From Bolinopsis microptera (Eukaryota; Ctenophora; Tentaculata; Lobata; Bolinopsidae), in NCBI RefSeq assembly GCF_026151205.1, contig NC_087073.1, positions 6,407,001-6,471,000 of the forward strand: a stretch of DNA of 64,000 nt, in the 5' to 3' direction. The position numbers and the translations under genes were made by a program. Under the pieces are notes generated by a model, which saw nothing but the letters and a program-made list of their open reading frames with translations, did not search any database and was not told the origin of the DNA. The first letter of the stretch is position 1, and each line of letters begins with the position of its first letter. Shown in pieces: positions 45,860 through 59,200 of this stretch.

Positions 45860-46722
45860 TCCTTCTATATATGGCTCTGAAACATGGACTGTCATGTCAG
45901 CCAGACCCTCGCGAAACGTATTGATAGATGTTATACGAGAATGCTGAGGATGGCACTTAACATTGACTAGAAAGAGCAGCACCCAGGAGACCTTCCCGGC
46001 TGGCAATATTACTACAGGGTGATCGCCTTTTCACAGTTTGTTGAACTCCGCGCGCGCTCGTTAGTTCATTGCATTTGCACGCTTCAATTATTCCAAGAAT
46101 GCAATTGTACCACGTACCACGTGATACGATTCAGCCAATCAGAGAACAAGAATCCGCAAAGTTAAAGCTGCGCAGTTTTATAAGGCCTAAAATATGACTT
46201 TTCGCGATAATTCAAAATCTACATTGTTTTGAATTTTCCCCCTGGGGAGGAAACGTTATTTTTACAAGGCGAACATTTTTTTGAAAACCAAACGTTTCTA
46301 TCTCTTTTACTTCCGAAGTTAGGCCCCTAGCGGTAAGGTTTCCTGGGCAGACTAACGCCAAGGTGTATGGACACCTATCTGATAAGATAGCTGCACGGAG
46401 GATGAGACTCGCAGGTCATTAAGCTTACTGGGCCGCGCTCAGCCTGTCATTCCGCCTAATCTCTATTCATATTTTTATGAACATGATAGCCTGAGGTCCC
46501 CAGGTAAGTCATTTAGCCAGACATGAAGAACTTCTGAGTCATCAACTTCTCTTCTGGGAACACCTTCAAGGACATCGTCGAAGGGGAAGACCACACCTCA
46601 CATATATTGACATTCTTCGGAAGGACACGGGGCTTGACGACAGCAAGGAGATTAACAAACTCATGCTGGATAGACAGATTTGGAAAAAAACTATCTCTGT
46701 TCGGACGTTGAAGCCGCCCTAA
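45860..46722 (+). pseudogene. Decayed LINE open frame (3' part), interrupted by insertions
   Basis: Fragments in order: YGSETWTVMSA, then (frame change) AKRIDRCYTRMLRMALNID and a stop; NAKVYGHLSDKIAARRMRLAGH near 46350-46420 (split here only for reading); then ARHEELLSHQLLFWEHLQGH and RRRGRPHLTYIDILRKDTGL, ending LDRQIWK and a stop at 46722. The order LYGSETW ... RRMRLAGH ... RGRPxxTYID ... DR.xW is the C-terminal region of RTE/Jockey-type LINE reverse transcriptase proteins. About 0.3 kb and 0.08 kb of unrelated sequence break it. A TAATAATAATAAT tail lies at 46818-46833. Confidence 0.75.
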
Positions 46723-46839
46723 GTCGAGTAAGTCGAGTTCAACACACATGATCTACTCCATTATAGGGGTAGGGATGAGGTTGCATGAGACTTTTGATAG
46801 ATGGGTCTCGTGTTTGGTAATAATAATAATAATAAAGAT

Positions 46840-48338
46840 TATTGCCACATAGCCATCTCTACAAGACTCAACCCAACTGCACGAAAGCTAAAACGTGCGC
46901 TACTAGCTAATCAACATAACCACGCCCTGCTTGATTGGACCGTAAAAGACTTTGACTGCACAAATATTATTTTCCAAACATTATAACTGGCTGGTCACAC
47001 ACATCTAAATTAAATTACCCTAGGCTACTGTTTTCCAAGTCTTGTCCTGTGAGTAAAGTATGTGTGAGAAAGTTTTAATAAAATGAATGTATATTTTTGA
47101 ATTTTTAAATTTTAATTTAAGAATGAAGTATAAAGAAATTTTTAATTAGCATTGTATAGTTTAAAATATTTATAGCTTATTATAACCATTGATAAATTTA
47201 AGCCATAATCTTTCGCCTGCTCTCCAATATCCACCTTGAAGGTGCATTTTTAATCCTTGAACTACACAATATAAAATCAAACATGTTTTAGTGTAGACTT
47301 TTTGTCACAACAAGACTGCAACCTAGATAGTAAAAACTTTAAACAGAACCCCTAATGTCTGCTAACAATTTTTCTTATAGTCCTAATTTGAGCCTTGTCT
47401 CTAAAAACTTAACTGAACTAGCGTTTTGGTGTGTGCAAAAGCTCCCAGGCACGCGCATTCCTTGCCCCGTTAGTAACCTGTCCTTCCAAAACCAAACAAG
47501 CAGTCAAGGACAAAAAGTCATACACCAAATGGGCATTATATTTTATGAATTGTTTTACATCTTTTATTCTGTCACTCAACTCGATTGCAGTTCACACAAT
47601 AGTGTTTAAAGATATCTTTCTAGTATGAAAAGTAACTAATATCTTGATCTAGTATGAAAAGTAACTACACTTGGAGTCCACCTTCTTTCATCTTTCCTCG
47701 GTAGAAAGAGGATTGAAGAGTAAAAGTTGAAAGTGCTGTAAAAATAGCTGACTTAGACATAAACTCAGAGCCTGTTCAATTACCCATGCTGACTTTATCT
47801 GCATAAATTGTTTTGATTGAATTCTTGAACCTGAGGTCCCCGGACAATCGACAATCCAGGAAGAGCATTTTTACTCATAAGTAATTGGTTCAGCTTAAAC
47901 CAAATTTAGAGGTTTTAATTCGACAGTTGAACCATACCAAACGGTTAAACCACACCAGTCGTCTGTTTACGTCTGTGAACATAGAAGCTTATGAATTTTA
48001 CTATATCTAATCAAAGCCAAATCTATACAATGTTTAATTTGGCCTTTTTCTGACACCTTGTCTACCCACCTGGTTCCTTGGTACTAGTAAAGATTTCATG
48101 CAAATTGCAAATTACATCATAGCCTTGGCTATGGGATATTTTGGCTTTATTATTTCATATTCATATTGCTCTTAACTTTATAATTGACAAAGTAAAGGTC
48201 ATAAGATCCTGAAAAATGGTGTATATCCATTATCCATAAATTCCAATAATTATACTTAAATCAAGATATTATTATATATTATATTATATATTATTTGAAA
48301 AATACAATTGTATTAATAATGCCTCACCATCTCTACAG
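46840..48338. other. Upstream region of the first ADAM17-like gene
   Basis: AT-rich, no coding exon seen. The ATG of the gene is preceded by CTCTACAG|GTGCAAGCC, so translation starts nine bases after a splice acceptor and a noncoding first exon with the promoter should lie in or before this stretch. It could not be located. Confidence 0.45.
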
Positions 48339-48347
48339 GTGCAAGCC

Positions 48348-51300
48348 ATGAAGGAATTTTTACTACTTTTTGCTTGTGCTTCTCTTGCAGCAGCCAGCTA
48401 TCGAGAACACCTCAACCAATTTCTTCATGAATTCGAAGAATTAGCCAAAGAGAAAGTATACTTGGAACATGTCACTAACTTTACAGTTCTAACTGGAATG
48501 AAAATATATGTGAGGATTGAGCTACAAAGCAAAGTTTTCCATGCTTCATTGCAGCCTCATACAAGCTTGTTCCATCCTGACTTGGTGGTCAAACATAAGT
48601 TTAAAGATGGTGATAAACTTGGATCAATTAATATAGAAGAGTACTTGGAGGGATCTCTAGTTGATGAGCCTAGCAGCAGAGTCCTTATCCACATCAAAGA
48701 TAACATTATCACTGGAAGTGTTCAAGTTTCTGACCAAGAGAAATACTTTTTTGAGCCATCTGATAAACACATCAAAGAGCCTCATGATTTTCACATGATT
48801 GCATACAAACTCTCTGATGTCAAATTCAATCTGACCAAGCCTGAGGATGGAGGTCACTTTTGTGGGCATGAGTCTCATGCTGGGCAGACTGAATTTTCTG
48901 ACAAAGACTTTGAATTCATGATACCAAAAACACCAGTGAATGGACAAGATGGATTTGAATACTCTAGAAAGAAAAGAAACTCTGACAGGAAGACACGTTG
49001 CCCCTTAGCTCTCATTGCTGATTACAAATTTTACTTATTACATAAGGAGGATGAAGCTAGTGCTATCAACTACATGATTGGTCTTATCCAGCAGATTGAT
49101 CCTCTCTACAAAAGACAAATCATGGATGCATCTGATGATGAAGATTTTTCTGACTACGGCTTCACTGTCAAATACATTGAGGTAGTTATGGATACTTCTG
49201 AACAAGACTCATCATCCTACAAGTTTAATGGAGATAAAAGAGGTGTCTCAGACTTGCTCAAAAACTTTGCATATGGACCCTGGCGGCCGGATTATTGCTT
49301 GGCCCATCTTTTCACAAACTATGACTTTGATGGTGGAGTGCTTGGATTGGCTTACGTTGCCAGTCCATCTCAGTCACGTGTTGGTGGTATCTGCACAAAG
49401 ACATATTACGTATCAGGACAGAAAAAGAGTTTGAATGTTGGGCTAACAACAGCTACTAATTATGGCCGGACTCTGTTGAGTTCTGAGCTTGTGTTTGTTA
49501 CAGGTAATTGACTTTTGGTGCAGTGGCGTAACGAAGGGCCTTGCCGACCCAGCTGTGTGGGGGCACCATCTTAGCACCAAATTGTCGTTTGAATGTTGGA
49601 CAATTTCGAAAAACTTAACTACGGTACTAGCAAAACTGCTCGTTTTGATCTAGAAACACACTTTTTTAGAGATTTTACCGGCATATTCTCTAAAATCATA
49701 TAATTTGTTCAAATTTAGGGAGGGGCGTCAAAAGGGGAGGGGTGCCAACAGGGGGGGGGGGGTACTTTTTCAGCGGGGGCGCCAACAGGCAACGTTACGC
49801 CACTGTTTTGGTGTTGTACCTTTTTTATCCATTGTATGATTCTCTGTAATAAAACTTGAACACACCAATTGGTTGGCAGTATAATTTGTGCCAATCATAA
49901 ACTTAGTTCTGTTCTTTAAAGCTTGGTATTTGTTCCTGCAGGCCACGAGTTTGGGCACAACTGGGGAAGTTCACATGATTCAGACACATCGACAGATTGT
50001 GCTCCAAGTGGTAACAGATACATGATGTACCCAGCTGCAGTTGATGGGTCTCAGGCTAACAACTATTACTTTTCTCCTTGCAGTAAACGAGCCATTAATG
50101 ATGTAAGTACTTCAAATACATAATTTTATAACAACTTAAAAAGGGGCAGGTCAGACCACAAAATGAGACATATCATACTACAAATTGGAGAGAGATGGGG
50201 TTCAAAAGTTAGCATATTATTTTATGTATAGCCATAGGTATTAATATATCTTACCTGATAGACTCCATATCTAGGTACTACGCTCAAAAGCAGATGTTTG
50301 TTTCACCAAACCAAACGCAGCTATCTGTGGTAATGGTGTGGTAGAAGATGGCGAAGAGTGTGACCCGGGAATGGAGGAAACTTCTTGCTGTACAAAATGT
50401 CAACTGACCAGAGGCTCCGAATGCGAGGTAAATCCCATTAAGCTATTTCTTTAACTACCTAAGCAGAAACAGGCCTGCAATTCAATAACGCGATTTCAGT
50501 TAAATATGAGAAATAAATGTTTAAAACTCGTGGGTATTTAATTTTCTTCTAAAAGTTCCATTTCAATAACATTTTGATGTAATTTAACAATAACGACTCT
50601 AACAGCCGTTGAACGAAGAGTGCTGTGGAGAAGTAGGCACACCTCAGCATTGCAAGTTCCATGCGAACAAGTTGTGTCTAGAAACAGGATGGGAGGAAGA
50701 GCACAACATTCATTGTTTCGAGGAATTCACATGTGGGGTCAACTCTACTAGGTTTGTTTATTGATAAGTTTACATTTTTCATGGGTTCTCCTGACAAAAT
50801 ACTGGCCTTCGTAATTTTTCACTCGATTGCAAGAAAAATGTTATTTTACGAAAGTCAATTTGAATAATTTAATGTACATACAATGATAAATGTATCCTGC
50901 AGTACAAAGTGGGAATGTATGCCCGGGGACAAAGTTAAAAATGAGGACGTATGTTTTGACAATGGGCGATGTAACGATGGTATATGTCAGGGAATGTGCG
51001 CGTTTTACGGCCGTGATCCTTGTCGTTGTTCTCCCCCTGTGCCAGACCCGGACTTTCCAGATAAATTATTACCAAGCAATGTTGTAAGTCTTATTAGAAC
51101 GGATTTATGTTGTAATAAGTAGCAGGTTATTTCGGTGATTATGAAAATCAGTACTCAATCTAATTGGAAGTGTGGGCAAGTGCACGTGTGATGACACTAC
51201 ACAGGTTATACTGAGTTACCAGAGTATGAGTAGTACCTTGTTGGTATAGCATATACTATAATGATTACACAGAGAGTTCCAACTGGTAACTTACCTGTAC

Positions 51301-54151
51301 CTTGTTGGTATAGCATATACCATTCAGCTTACTTTGCATTTTATTCTATTACTTGTTCATACATTAATTATACGTATATAATATACAGATATATACGTAT
51401 GTATATACACAATAGACTATTATCTATTTATATCATACATTAAAGTTGCAATCCTCTTAATAAACCCTCTATTGTCTCGCAGTGCAAGCAGTGTTGTAAA
51501 AATAGTGACACAGGGCTGTGTGAACCATTCCCGAACCCTAACACAACTATGGTTGATAATCTTTCTAATGGTAAAGTATGTGGCGATGGCAATGGTAATT
51601 GTGACGAAGGAGTTTGCAAGGTAATGTTCATTTTAAAGTGGAGTTATTATTAAATTTAAATCCGGGGTTAACATTAGCACATGTTACCAAAGATCGCCAA
51701 ATAATGTACTTGATACAAAAGCTAAAACTCTCTAATAACAAATATAAACGCAGATTTAAAGTTTACTATTTTAACCTGATTTCAGTTAAATATTAGGAAG
51801 TTTGAAACTCGTATTTAATTTTTATTTTAAAAGTTTCATAATGTTTCCAGACCTTTGCGTTACAAATGTATTACTAACACCTTTGTATTACAAATGTATT
51901 ACTAATACCTTAGTATTAGAGTGTGCTCCATTTCATTTAAGTACTATTAAAGTTTGTAAACTCTCCGGTAGATCGGCGCTCAAGATGTTCAGGAGAAATT
52001 CTGGGAGGTGATGGATAGGCTAGACGTTAACATGCTCGCTAGATGGTTCAAGAACAACATCGTCTTTGCTATTATCATCTTAACCAGGTAGGATTATAGT
52101 TGCTAGCACTGGAAACAGTACCACAACCATCACTTCTTTATTAGTTCAATTCAAAGGGTATTTGGTTTACATTTACCTGTAACAGGGTGCCGGGTGGTTT
52201 GTAATTTATATATATTGTTTTTATTTCTAGTTTACTGAAAGTATCATCCCGTCAGTATATTTTGGATTCCAATCTCTTTCTTCGTCGACTGGCTGGACAA
52301 TAAGTATGATCTTGGGTACTTTGACAAGGTCTTGGGTTCGAGTGATAAGGAAAGGAAGGTAAGTTACCAATGCAATGAGGATTGAGGAATCATAACACAA
52401 GAAAATACTATATTTATTTGAAATGGACCTGAAAGTTAAGATCATAATGACAATACCCTGACTAGTTTAAGCTCCCTAACTTTTTAGCATTCTATGTAAA
52501 ATGTACAATGTACAATGTGCATCATGTATTATATATAATATTCCGCATAATATTCCGCATAATTGTAGCAGTTTGTACAGAAAGACCCGCTGTTAAAACG
52601 CCGAGCTGAACAAATAACCGACGTTCAATCGACTGTATGATTAACAAACTGACAGACTGACAGACCTACCAACTGACAGGTACAGTGTTGCAAACTGACA
52701 TTATATCAGTGTCTCTGCCTCCTGTGACTGACGACCCGAGGAGGAGGCGACGCACGTATGTACTGACGCGCGACAGTTGTACAATGTATAATGTACAATG
52801 TATAATGTACAATGTATAATGTACAATGTATAATGTACAATGTATAATGTACAATGTATAATGTATAATGTACAGATCTGACTGCTATATTACAGCTGGT
52901 TTATCCTTTTATCGTGTCAATACAAAGCGTATCGCCTCCTCCAAGCTGTCAGGCCATGAGGCAGCAGATACACAGTAGGGGGAGGTGGAATATTAAATGT
53001 CACAGCACTTAATTCACCACATCTAGAGCGACGAAAAAACTCGCGAGATCCAGGAATCGTCAGCAGTGTAGCAGCACTATTTAGCCCAACTTCTGTGTTT
53101 AGGATATAATAAGTATGTGTGTTTGTGATCTTCTCCTGCATTATTTCTGCATGGGTGGCCGTGGTTTGTTTGTGTTTCTTTTTGGTTTGGTCTCTAATTC
53201 TTGCTATGATACCATGAAACCTTATTTTCTTATTCTGCCTGACATTTCTTTGAGTATTTTCAGTCTTGTGATTTGGTCATTTTAAAGCATCTCAATCTAA
53301 TTCTTAGACCGTTACAGCACAATTATTTTAGTCACTACGCAACTTTAATCTGGCATGACGTGTCTGTTGTAACCTTTATTTTAGATTTATTTATAACGTC
53401 TTTTTATTTTCATGAATTCTGTAGCTACTCTGTAGCAAGAAGATGCGACTTTTGCAATATGTATGATTTACAACCGTGGTGTCGTCACTTGTGTAGTATA
53501 GTTATAAATGATACAGGCTTAAAAGCTCACTCTTACAGTACTTAATGGATCGTGGTGACACAACGGACATTTTTATTGATTAATTTTATTTTATTAACGA
53601 GCTTTGCAGCTTTGTTAGAAGTGTGAAACTGAACAACTCTTTTAAATTTTCATTATCTGCTTCTGTTCGAGTATGCAATGTGCATGTTGATTGTTGCTAC
53701 ATACACTCATATTATAGTGAAAACAGAAAAAGACGGGAAACGACCTTGTAAAATGACGCATGGAAGGGCTGACATAAATATTTTAAAAGATAAATAACAA
53801 TATAACTTTAATCGAGTTAATTCTCTGATCATAAAAACTTGATTTGTTTTTTCGCTGAACATCTGCTGGAGTTTTAATTGCGAATTAACGCTGAATGCTG
53901 ATCGTTATATATAATAATGTTTGAAAAAAATTTTGAAAAACATCGAATTTCATAAACTGTAGTACAACAATTCTTTTCATTTGACGATATTCTGATATTT
54001 GACCTTCACATCGTAAGTCTACAACTAACCCAGTACATGGTATCCTCAGCCTAACGCTGACAAGTCAGCTGGAGGAGGAACTCAGCTGCTGGTCCAGGAG
54101 AAGAGAGATCTCTACCCTAACCTGGAGGATGTGGAGGATACGGGGGTTTGA
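48348..54151 (+). CDS. ADAM17-like: ADAM17-like membrane metalloprotease (sheddase), copy A
   Basis: Nine exons: 48348-49503, 49942-50102, 50275-50427, 50606-50751, 50903-51083, 51483-51620, 51972-52087, 52256-52358 and 54050-54151, total 751 residues, every phase consistent. Order: signal peptide (1-~17), prodomain with a candidate Cys switch in GGHFCGHES (~172), furin site RKKR (~207-210), reprolysin domain with zinc site HEFGHNWGSSHD (387-398) and Met-turn RYMMYP, Cys-rich disintegrin (CGNGVVEDGEECDPG) and membrane-proximal domains, the stalk helix QDVQEKFWEVMDRL, a membrane segment ending FWIPISFFVDWLDNKYD, and a short tail ending DTGV. The stalk plus FWIP(F/I)S block identifies ADAM17/TACE rather than ADAM10. 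By family it sheds ectodomains of cell-surface ligands and receptors after furin removes the prodomain. An alternative last exon may exist at 52572. Confidence 0.93.
49521..49805. mobile_element. hAT-type MITE in intron 1 of ADAM17-like copy A
   Basis: Ends CAGTGGCGTAACG and CGTTACGCCACTG are inverted repeats. The 8-base TTTTGGTG is repeated exactly on both sides (49513-49520 and 49806-49813), the size made by hAT transposases. The interior is G-rich and noncoding. The equivalent intron of copy B is 127 bases and lacks it. Confidence 0.93.
52572..52640 (+). other. Candidate alternative terminal exon of ADAM17-like copy A
   Basis: After TTGTAGCAG an in-phase frame follows exon 8 and reads FVQKDPLLKRRAEQITDVQ, then STV and TGA. 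It would give a different cytoplasmic tail ending STV instead of the 54050 exon ending DTGV. Both ends fit the S/T-x-V class I PDZ-ligand pattern. No counterpart was noticed in copy B. Confidence 0.5.
52780..52877. repeat. 14-bp tandem repeat (TGTATAATGTACAA)
   Basis: About seven copies of a 14-base unit made of alternating TGTATAA and TGTACAA, in the last intron of ADAM17-like copy A. Its self-complementary words explain open frames on the other strand. Confidence 0.92.
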
Positions 54152-56275
54152 GGCGATATTTTAGAGATATTATCATGTTTTAGAGACATTATCATGTTTT
54201 ACTAGAGATATTATCATGTTTTAGAGATATTATCAAGCTTTAGAGATACTATCAAGTTGTGTGTAGATACAATTACATTACCTGCCCATGTCACACATTA
54301 TTTTAGTGTTTACCGTTATTATAAAGCTGAATGTTGAGTGTTGTTTAAGTTGAGTTAAATTTAGTAATATACTTTGTTATACAGTATACACTGAATAAAA
54401 CGTTACTGAATAATATACACATTTTTTAATAACGCTGGAATGTATTATATTGTGTTTGTATGCCATGACTCAACGCTGGTATTTTAGCTGCTTTACGTTT
54501 TATTTCTAATTTTTCAAGTCAACTGTGAAAGTTGAACAAGTTTAAACATTCTTTAAATATTAAAGGGCGATCCCCATTGGTTTGAATCATTTGAATAATC
54601 ACACAATTCGCCTGCAGCTACAAAAATTTAATTTCACTTTATGGCTTTTTCACAAACTTTAAATCATGATTTTGGGATTTCATCCAAAAATTATAATCAA
54701 GCTTATAATCATGCTTCTTACAAAAATCATGTCTCGTTCTAGTTAGCCGAGATTTTGCTATTTAGTGTGGCTTTCTACGGCCAATTTTTCATACGTATAC
54801 GTATAATATGTTCAATAGGGATATATATAATATAGATTTATATTAACTTAGTTTCGCGTAAAATGACCAAATCGATTTGCTTATAAAATGTACATAATAT
54901 GTGCAATTATGTATTTTGTGATGTTTTCTGCGCTTTTGTATGGTTGTTATTTTTGAAATTTCTTTATCAAATGATGTCGCTAATATTTACTGAGTTTGGG
55001 CTAATTCTAATTGATTACTTTAATGGCTTTTAATCGCTAATTATTCGGGTTTTTCACTCTGCATGCTCTTATACTGTATATTCATGCAATACCTAGTCGT
55101 CTTCTATTTTCGGTACTTCAAAATATTATGATGATCTAAAGTTTTGCCTATCTGTGTGATCACCATAGTTATCCAATATTCGCAATTCATAGACAAATCC
55201 TTCACGAATGTAATATCGTTTACACTTCATCATACGTCATGCATAACATGCTACTTTTATTAATGCATGCTAACTTTTATCAAACACACTAGTACAGTCT
55301 TAACGTAGTGTAGTTATCAACCACACTCAACTTTCCTACTCAAATTTCAATTTCTTAAAATGTTTAGCTGCAAAGATTTTTATCGATTTTTAAATACATT
55401 ATGACGATGAGAAGATTAACAATGCTTACTTTTAAAATCTAACAAATGAAGCTGTAGAAAATTATGACATATGAGAGTTTATATTACAATTCAGATTTAG
55501 TTGCGTTTATACATATTGATTCATTATTAAGATGTGTAAATGCTTTTGACACTTTACTTTTTATCTTGAAACATAAAGGTGATTGACTGGCTGATAGAAT
55601 TGAGAAGGTGTTATATCTCGAATTTTACCAAAAATTAGACCCGTATTTTATCTCGAATTTGTCCACCTTTGTTTGTTAACGTTCTTCTAGCAAGTGCACA
55701 TAATTGATACAAAATTTAAAAGTTTAGCCAAACAATCACTCAACACTGAATATTATTTAGAATTTAGACTGTGGAAGGAGTTGAACTTTGTATTTTGTAT
55801 TTATCTTTGGAGTATCGCAGGAAACTTTTTAATCGCGTTTGAACTATTTGTGTTGAAATGATGTATCACTTTCGTTTTCTACACCAAACAAGGACAATGC
55901 ACGTCATCCGACGATAAATGGTTCAAAGGTTATCTCTAATGTAAGAAAAATCTAAATGTAAATGCAATTAGAACATCAGAGAAGGTAATATTGACACACA
56001 TAAACCACTTTCACCACTTCCAATTTAAGGGTAACATATTATGGGCATATAAGACGGGCTCATGGAATTTACCTGTCTAACAGGCAACATGTGGTCATTT
56101 TATCAGTTACAAAAGTTCTGTTAGAATTTTTTCAAGGATCTTAGCTGGAGCTATGAGAATGCTGCAATAATGCAATGTGAAATTTTGAAAGATTTACAAT
56201 CGACGTTGTACTACATTGTTAATTATGAATATAATGATTTATAACTATAATCGTTACAGCCTATAGGTACACCCC
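54152..56275. other. 3' flank of ADAM17-like copy A and upstream region of copy B
   Basis: Just after the stop are four copies of TAGAGATATTATCATGTTT-like sequence; the same motif follows the stop of copy B (62518-62562). Words such as CTTTATCAAATGAT and TTTGGGCTAAT near 54960-55010 recur at 62920-62960, so the duplicated unit includes the 3' flank. No other gene. A splice acceptor CCTATAG precedes the copy B ATG, implying a noncoding upstream exon here. Confidence 0.6.
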
Positions 56276-59200
56276 ATGAAGGAGGTATTACTACTTTTAG
56301 CTTGCGCTTCTCTCGCAACAGGCTATCGAGAACACCTCAACCAATTTCTCTATGACTTTGAAGAGCTTGCCAAGGACAAAGTCTATTTGGAACATGTCAC
56401 TAACTTCACAGTTGTATCTGCAATGAAAATATATGTGAGGATTGAGCTTCAAAACAAAGTTTTCCACGCTTCATTGCAGCCTCACACAAGCCTGTTCCAT
56501 CCCGACTTGGTAATCAAACACAAGTTTAAAGGTGGTGAAAAGGTCAGCTCTATTAATGTAGAAGAGTACCTGGAAGGGTCCCTGGTAGATGATCCTAGCA
56601 GCAGAGTCCTTATCCACATAAAAGATAATATCATCCATGGAAGTGTTCAAGTTTCTGATCATGAGAAATACTTCATCGAGCCATCTGATAAACACATCAA
56701 AGAGCCTCATGATTTCACATGATTGCATACAAACTCTCTGATGTCAAATTCAATCTGACTAAGCCTGAGGATGGAGGTCATTTTTGTGGGCATGAGTCTC
56801 ATGCAGGCCAAACTGGTTTTTCTGACAAAGACTTTGAATTCATGATACCAAAAACACCAGTGAACGTGGAGGAGGGATTTGAATACTCGAGAAAGAAACG
56901 GGACTCAGAAAAGAAGAAACGCTGTCCCCTAGCTCTCATCGCTGATTACAAATTCTTCGAGTTGCATGGGATGAATGAAGGTACTACAATCAACTACATG
57001 ATTAACCTTGTACAGCAAGTTGATGGGCTTTACCAAAGACAGACGCTAGACCCCGACAACAGTGCAGATTACAAAGACTACGGCTTCACAGTCAAGTATG
57101 TCGAAGTAATAATGGATGACGAGGAAACAGACACAACTTCCTACAAATATGTCGATAACGGTCGAGCATCAGTCTCCATCCTACTCAAGAACTTTGCTTT
57201 TGAGGAATGGCGGCCGGATTATTGCTTAGCTCATCTTTTTACGAACTATGATTTCTCTGGTGGAGTGCTGGGATTGGCTTACGTTGGGACCCCCTCTGGT
57301 AATCGTGTTGGAGGTGTTTGTACACAGACATACAGAGATCCAAGGTCGGGTAGAACAAAGTATTTGAATGTTGGTTTGTCGACTGCTAACAATTATGGCA
57401 GAACTGTTCTCTCGTCCGAACTTCTCTTTGTCACAGGTAACTATGCACTGGAGATATGTTTGCTATTTGCATCTTGTCTTTATTGGTCGATAAAAATAAG
57501 GCCAAGGGTCGAAAGGGATAATGAACAATACAACGTATTTAATATGTATTTTTTTGTTTGCAGGCCACGAATTTGGGCACAACTGGGGCAGTTCTCATGA
57601 CAGCGACAGCTCGCCGGAGTGCGCCCCAAGTGGTAACAGATACATGATGTTCCCCGCTGCAGTTGACGGGTCTCAGGCTAACAACTATTACTTTTCTCCT
57701 TGCAGTGTGCGAGCTATTAATGACGTAAGTATTAATTAATCAATAAACAGATCTTAAATTCATTCAAAATGTATAAGTTTCAAGTATTGCCTGACTCAAG
57801 ATCAGCTAATATTGTCAAGCTATTTCACTTCATTATGTCACTAATTCGCTACATTCCTAGGTACTCCGCGCTAAAGGGGACGACTGTTTCACTAAAGCAG
57901 TTGGATCGGTATGTGGTAATGGAGCGGTGGAAGAGGGAGAGGAATGCGACCAGGGTAACAAGGCGTCGGATTGTTGTAAAAACTGTAAATTCACCAGTGG
58001 ATCCGAGTGTGAGGTAAGACTTGAGTAGAAACTACCTTGTACTTCCTCAGCACAAATACATTTCGTGTAATATCATGGTTTAAATAGGATGTGAAGAATT
58101 TAGAAGCTCATCCGGATCATGTTTCCATTAGCAGCAGCTGGTTCGTATTAGATAGACAACTGGTTCCTAATTTCATTATATTCTCTTACAGGAGTAAGTA
58201 GAGAGTCATTGTAACAATTTTCTCGACATTTTGCACGTTTTTCACAAACATTTCGATAACATTAAACTTCTTTCTCAGCCAATCAACGACGGGTGCTGCG
58301 GAGAGGAGGGGACTGCAAAACACTGCAAATACCAGCTCAACAAAGTGTGTCTAGAGACAGGGTGGAGCACTGATAAGAACATTCACTGCTACAAGGACTT
58401 CACCTGCAAAGTCAACTCAACTTCGTATGTCCAGATTTTTTGGCTGTATTTGTTTATATCGATGCAGCCTTGAATTATAATGAATAATGAGCCCATTTAT
58501 TGATTACGCCTGTTATAATAGTCAGATCAAATATTGATAAGAAACGATTATTCAAAGGTCCTGGGACGTATAGATGGATATACTTACATTTTTGAAAGGC
58601 GCAGTAGTTCTTTATTTAAAAATGATTAATTTAGCCTGCAGCACTAATTGGGAGTGTATGCCCGGATCTGAGGTATCAAAAGGGGACATATGTTTTGACA
58701 ATGGTCGATGTAGAGATGGTGACTGTCAAAATCTGTGCGAATACTACGGTAAAATACCGTGTCTTTGTGCTGAAGATGATGTTGTGAGTTTTTAAAATCT
58801 TATTTACATGCTTATAATCAACTTATTTAGTTATTTCTAGCTGAAACTTGTTTTTTTCTCACGGTTGTTTAAGCAATGTTCGTCTGAACTATTGAATTAT
58901 AGTCCCCAACATTATTCAATCAATATTCTACACAACTATTTACATGCTATTGTTGTTTTAATTAACGAATGCTCATTTCAGTGTCAGCACTGTTGTAAAG
59001 ACAATGAAGAAGCTGAGTGCAAACCGTTCACAAACCCTGACACACAGGTAGTTGACAATCTTGCTGATGGTAAAATCTGTGGTCTTGGAAACTGTAATGC
59101 CGGTATATGCATCGTAAGTCTGACATTCTGAAAATTAACTTTCACTTTTTACAACAATCCAGCTAATACATTTTCTGTGATATGTATCAATTATCATTTC

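Noticed and set aside
52917-53141. Minus-strand 74-residue open frame in the last intron of ADAM17-like copy A
   Set aside because: No splice partners, no recognisable composition, and it is in an intron of a well-supported gene on the other strand.
56708-56722. Programmed ribosomal frameshifting in ADAM17-like copy B
   Set aside because: No slippery heptamer and downstream structure was evident, and copy A has the base needed for an ordinary frame; a simple deletion or read error explains it.
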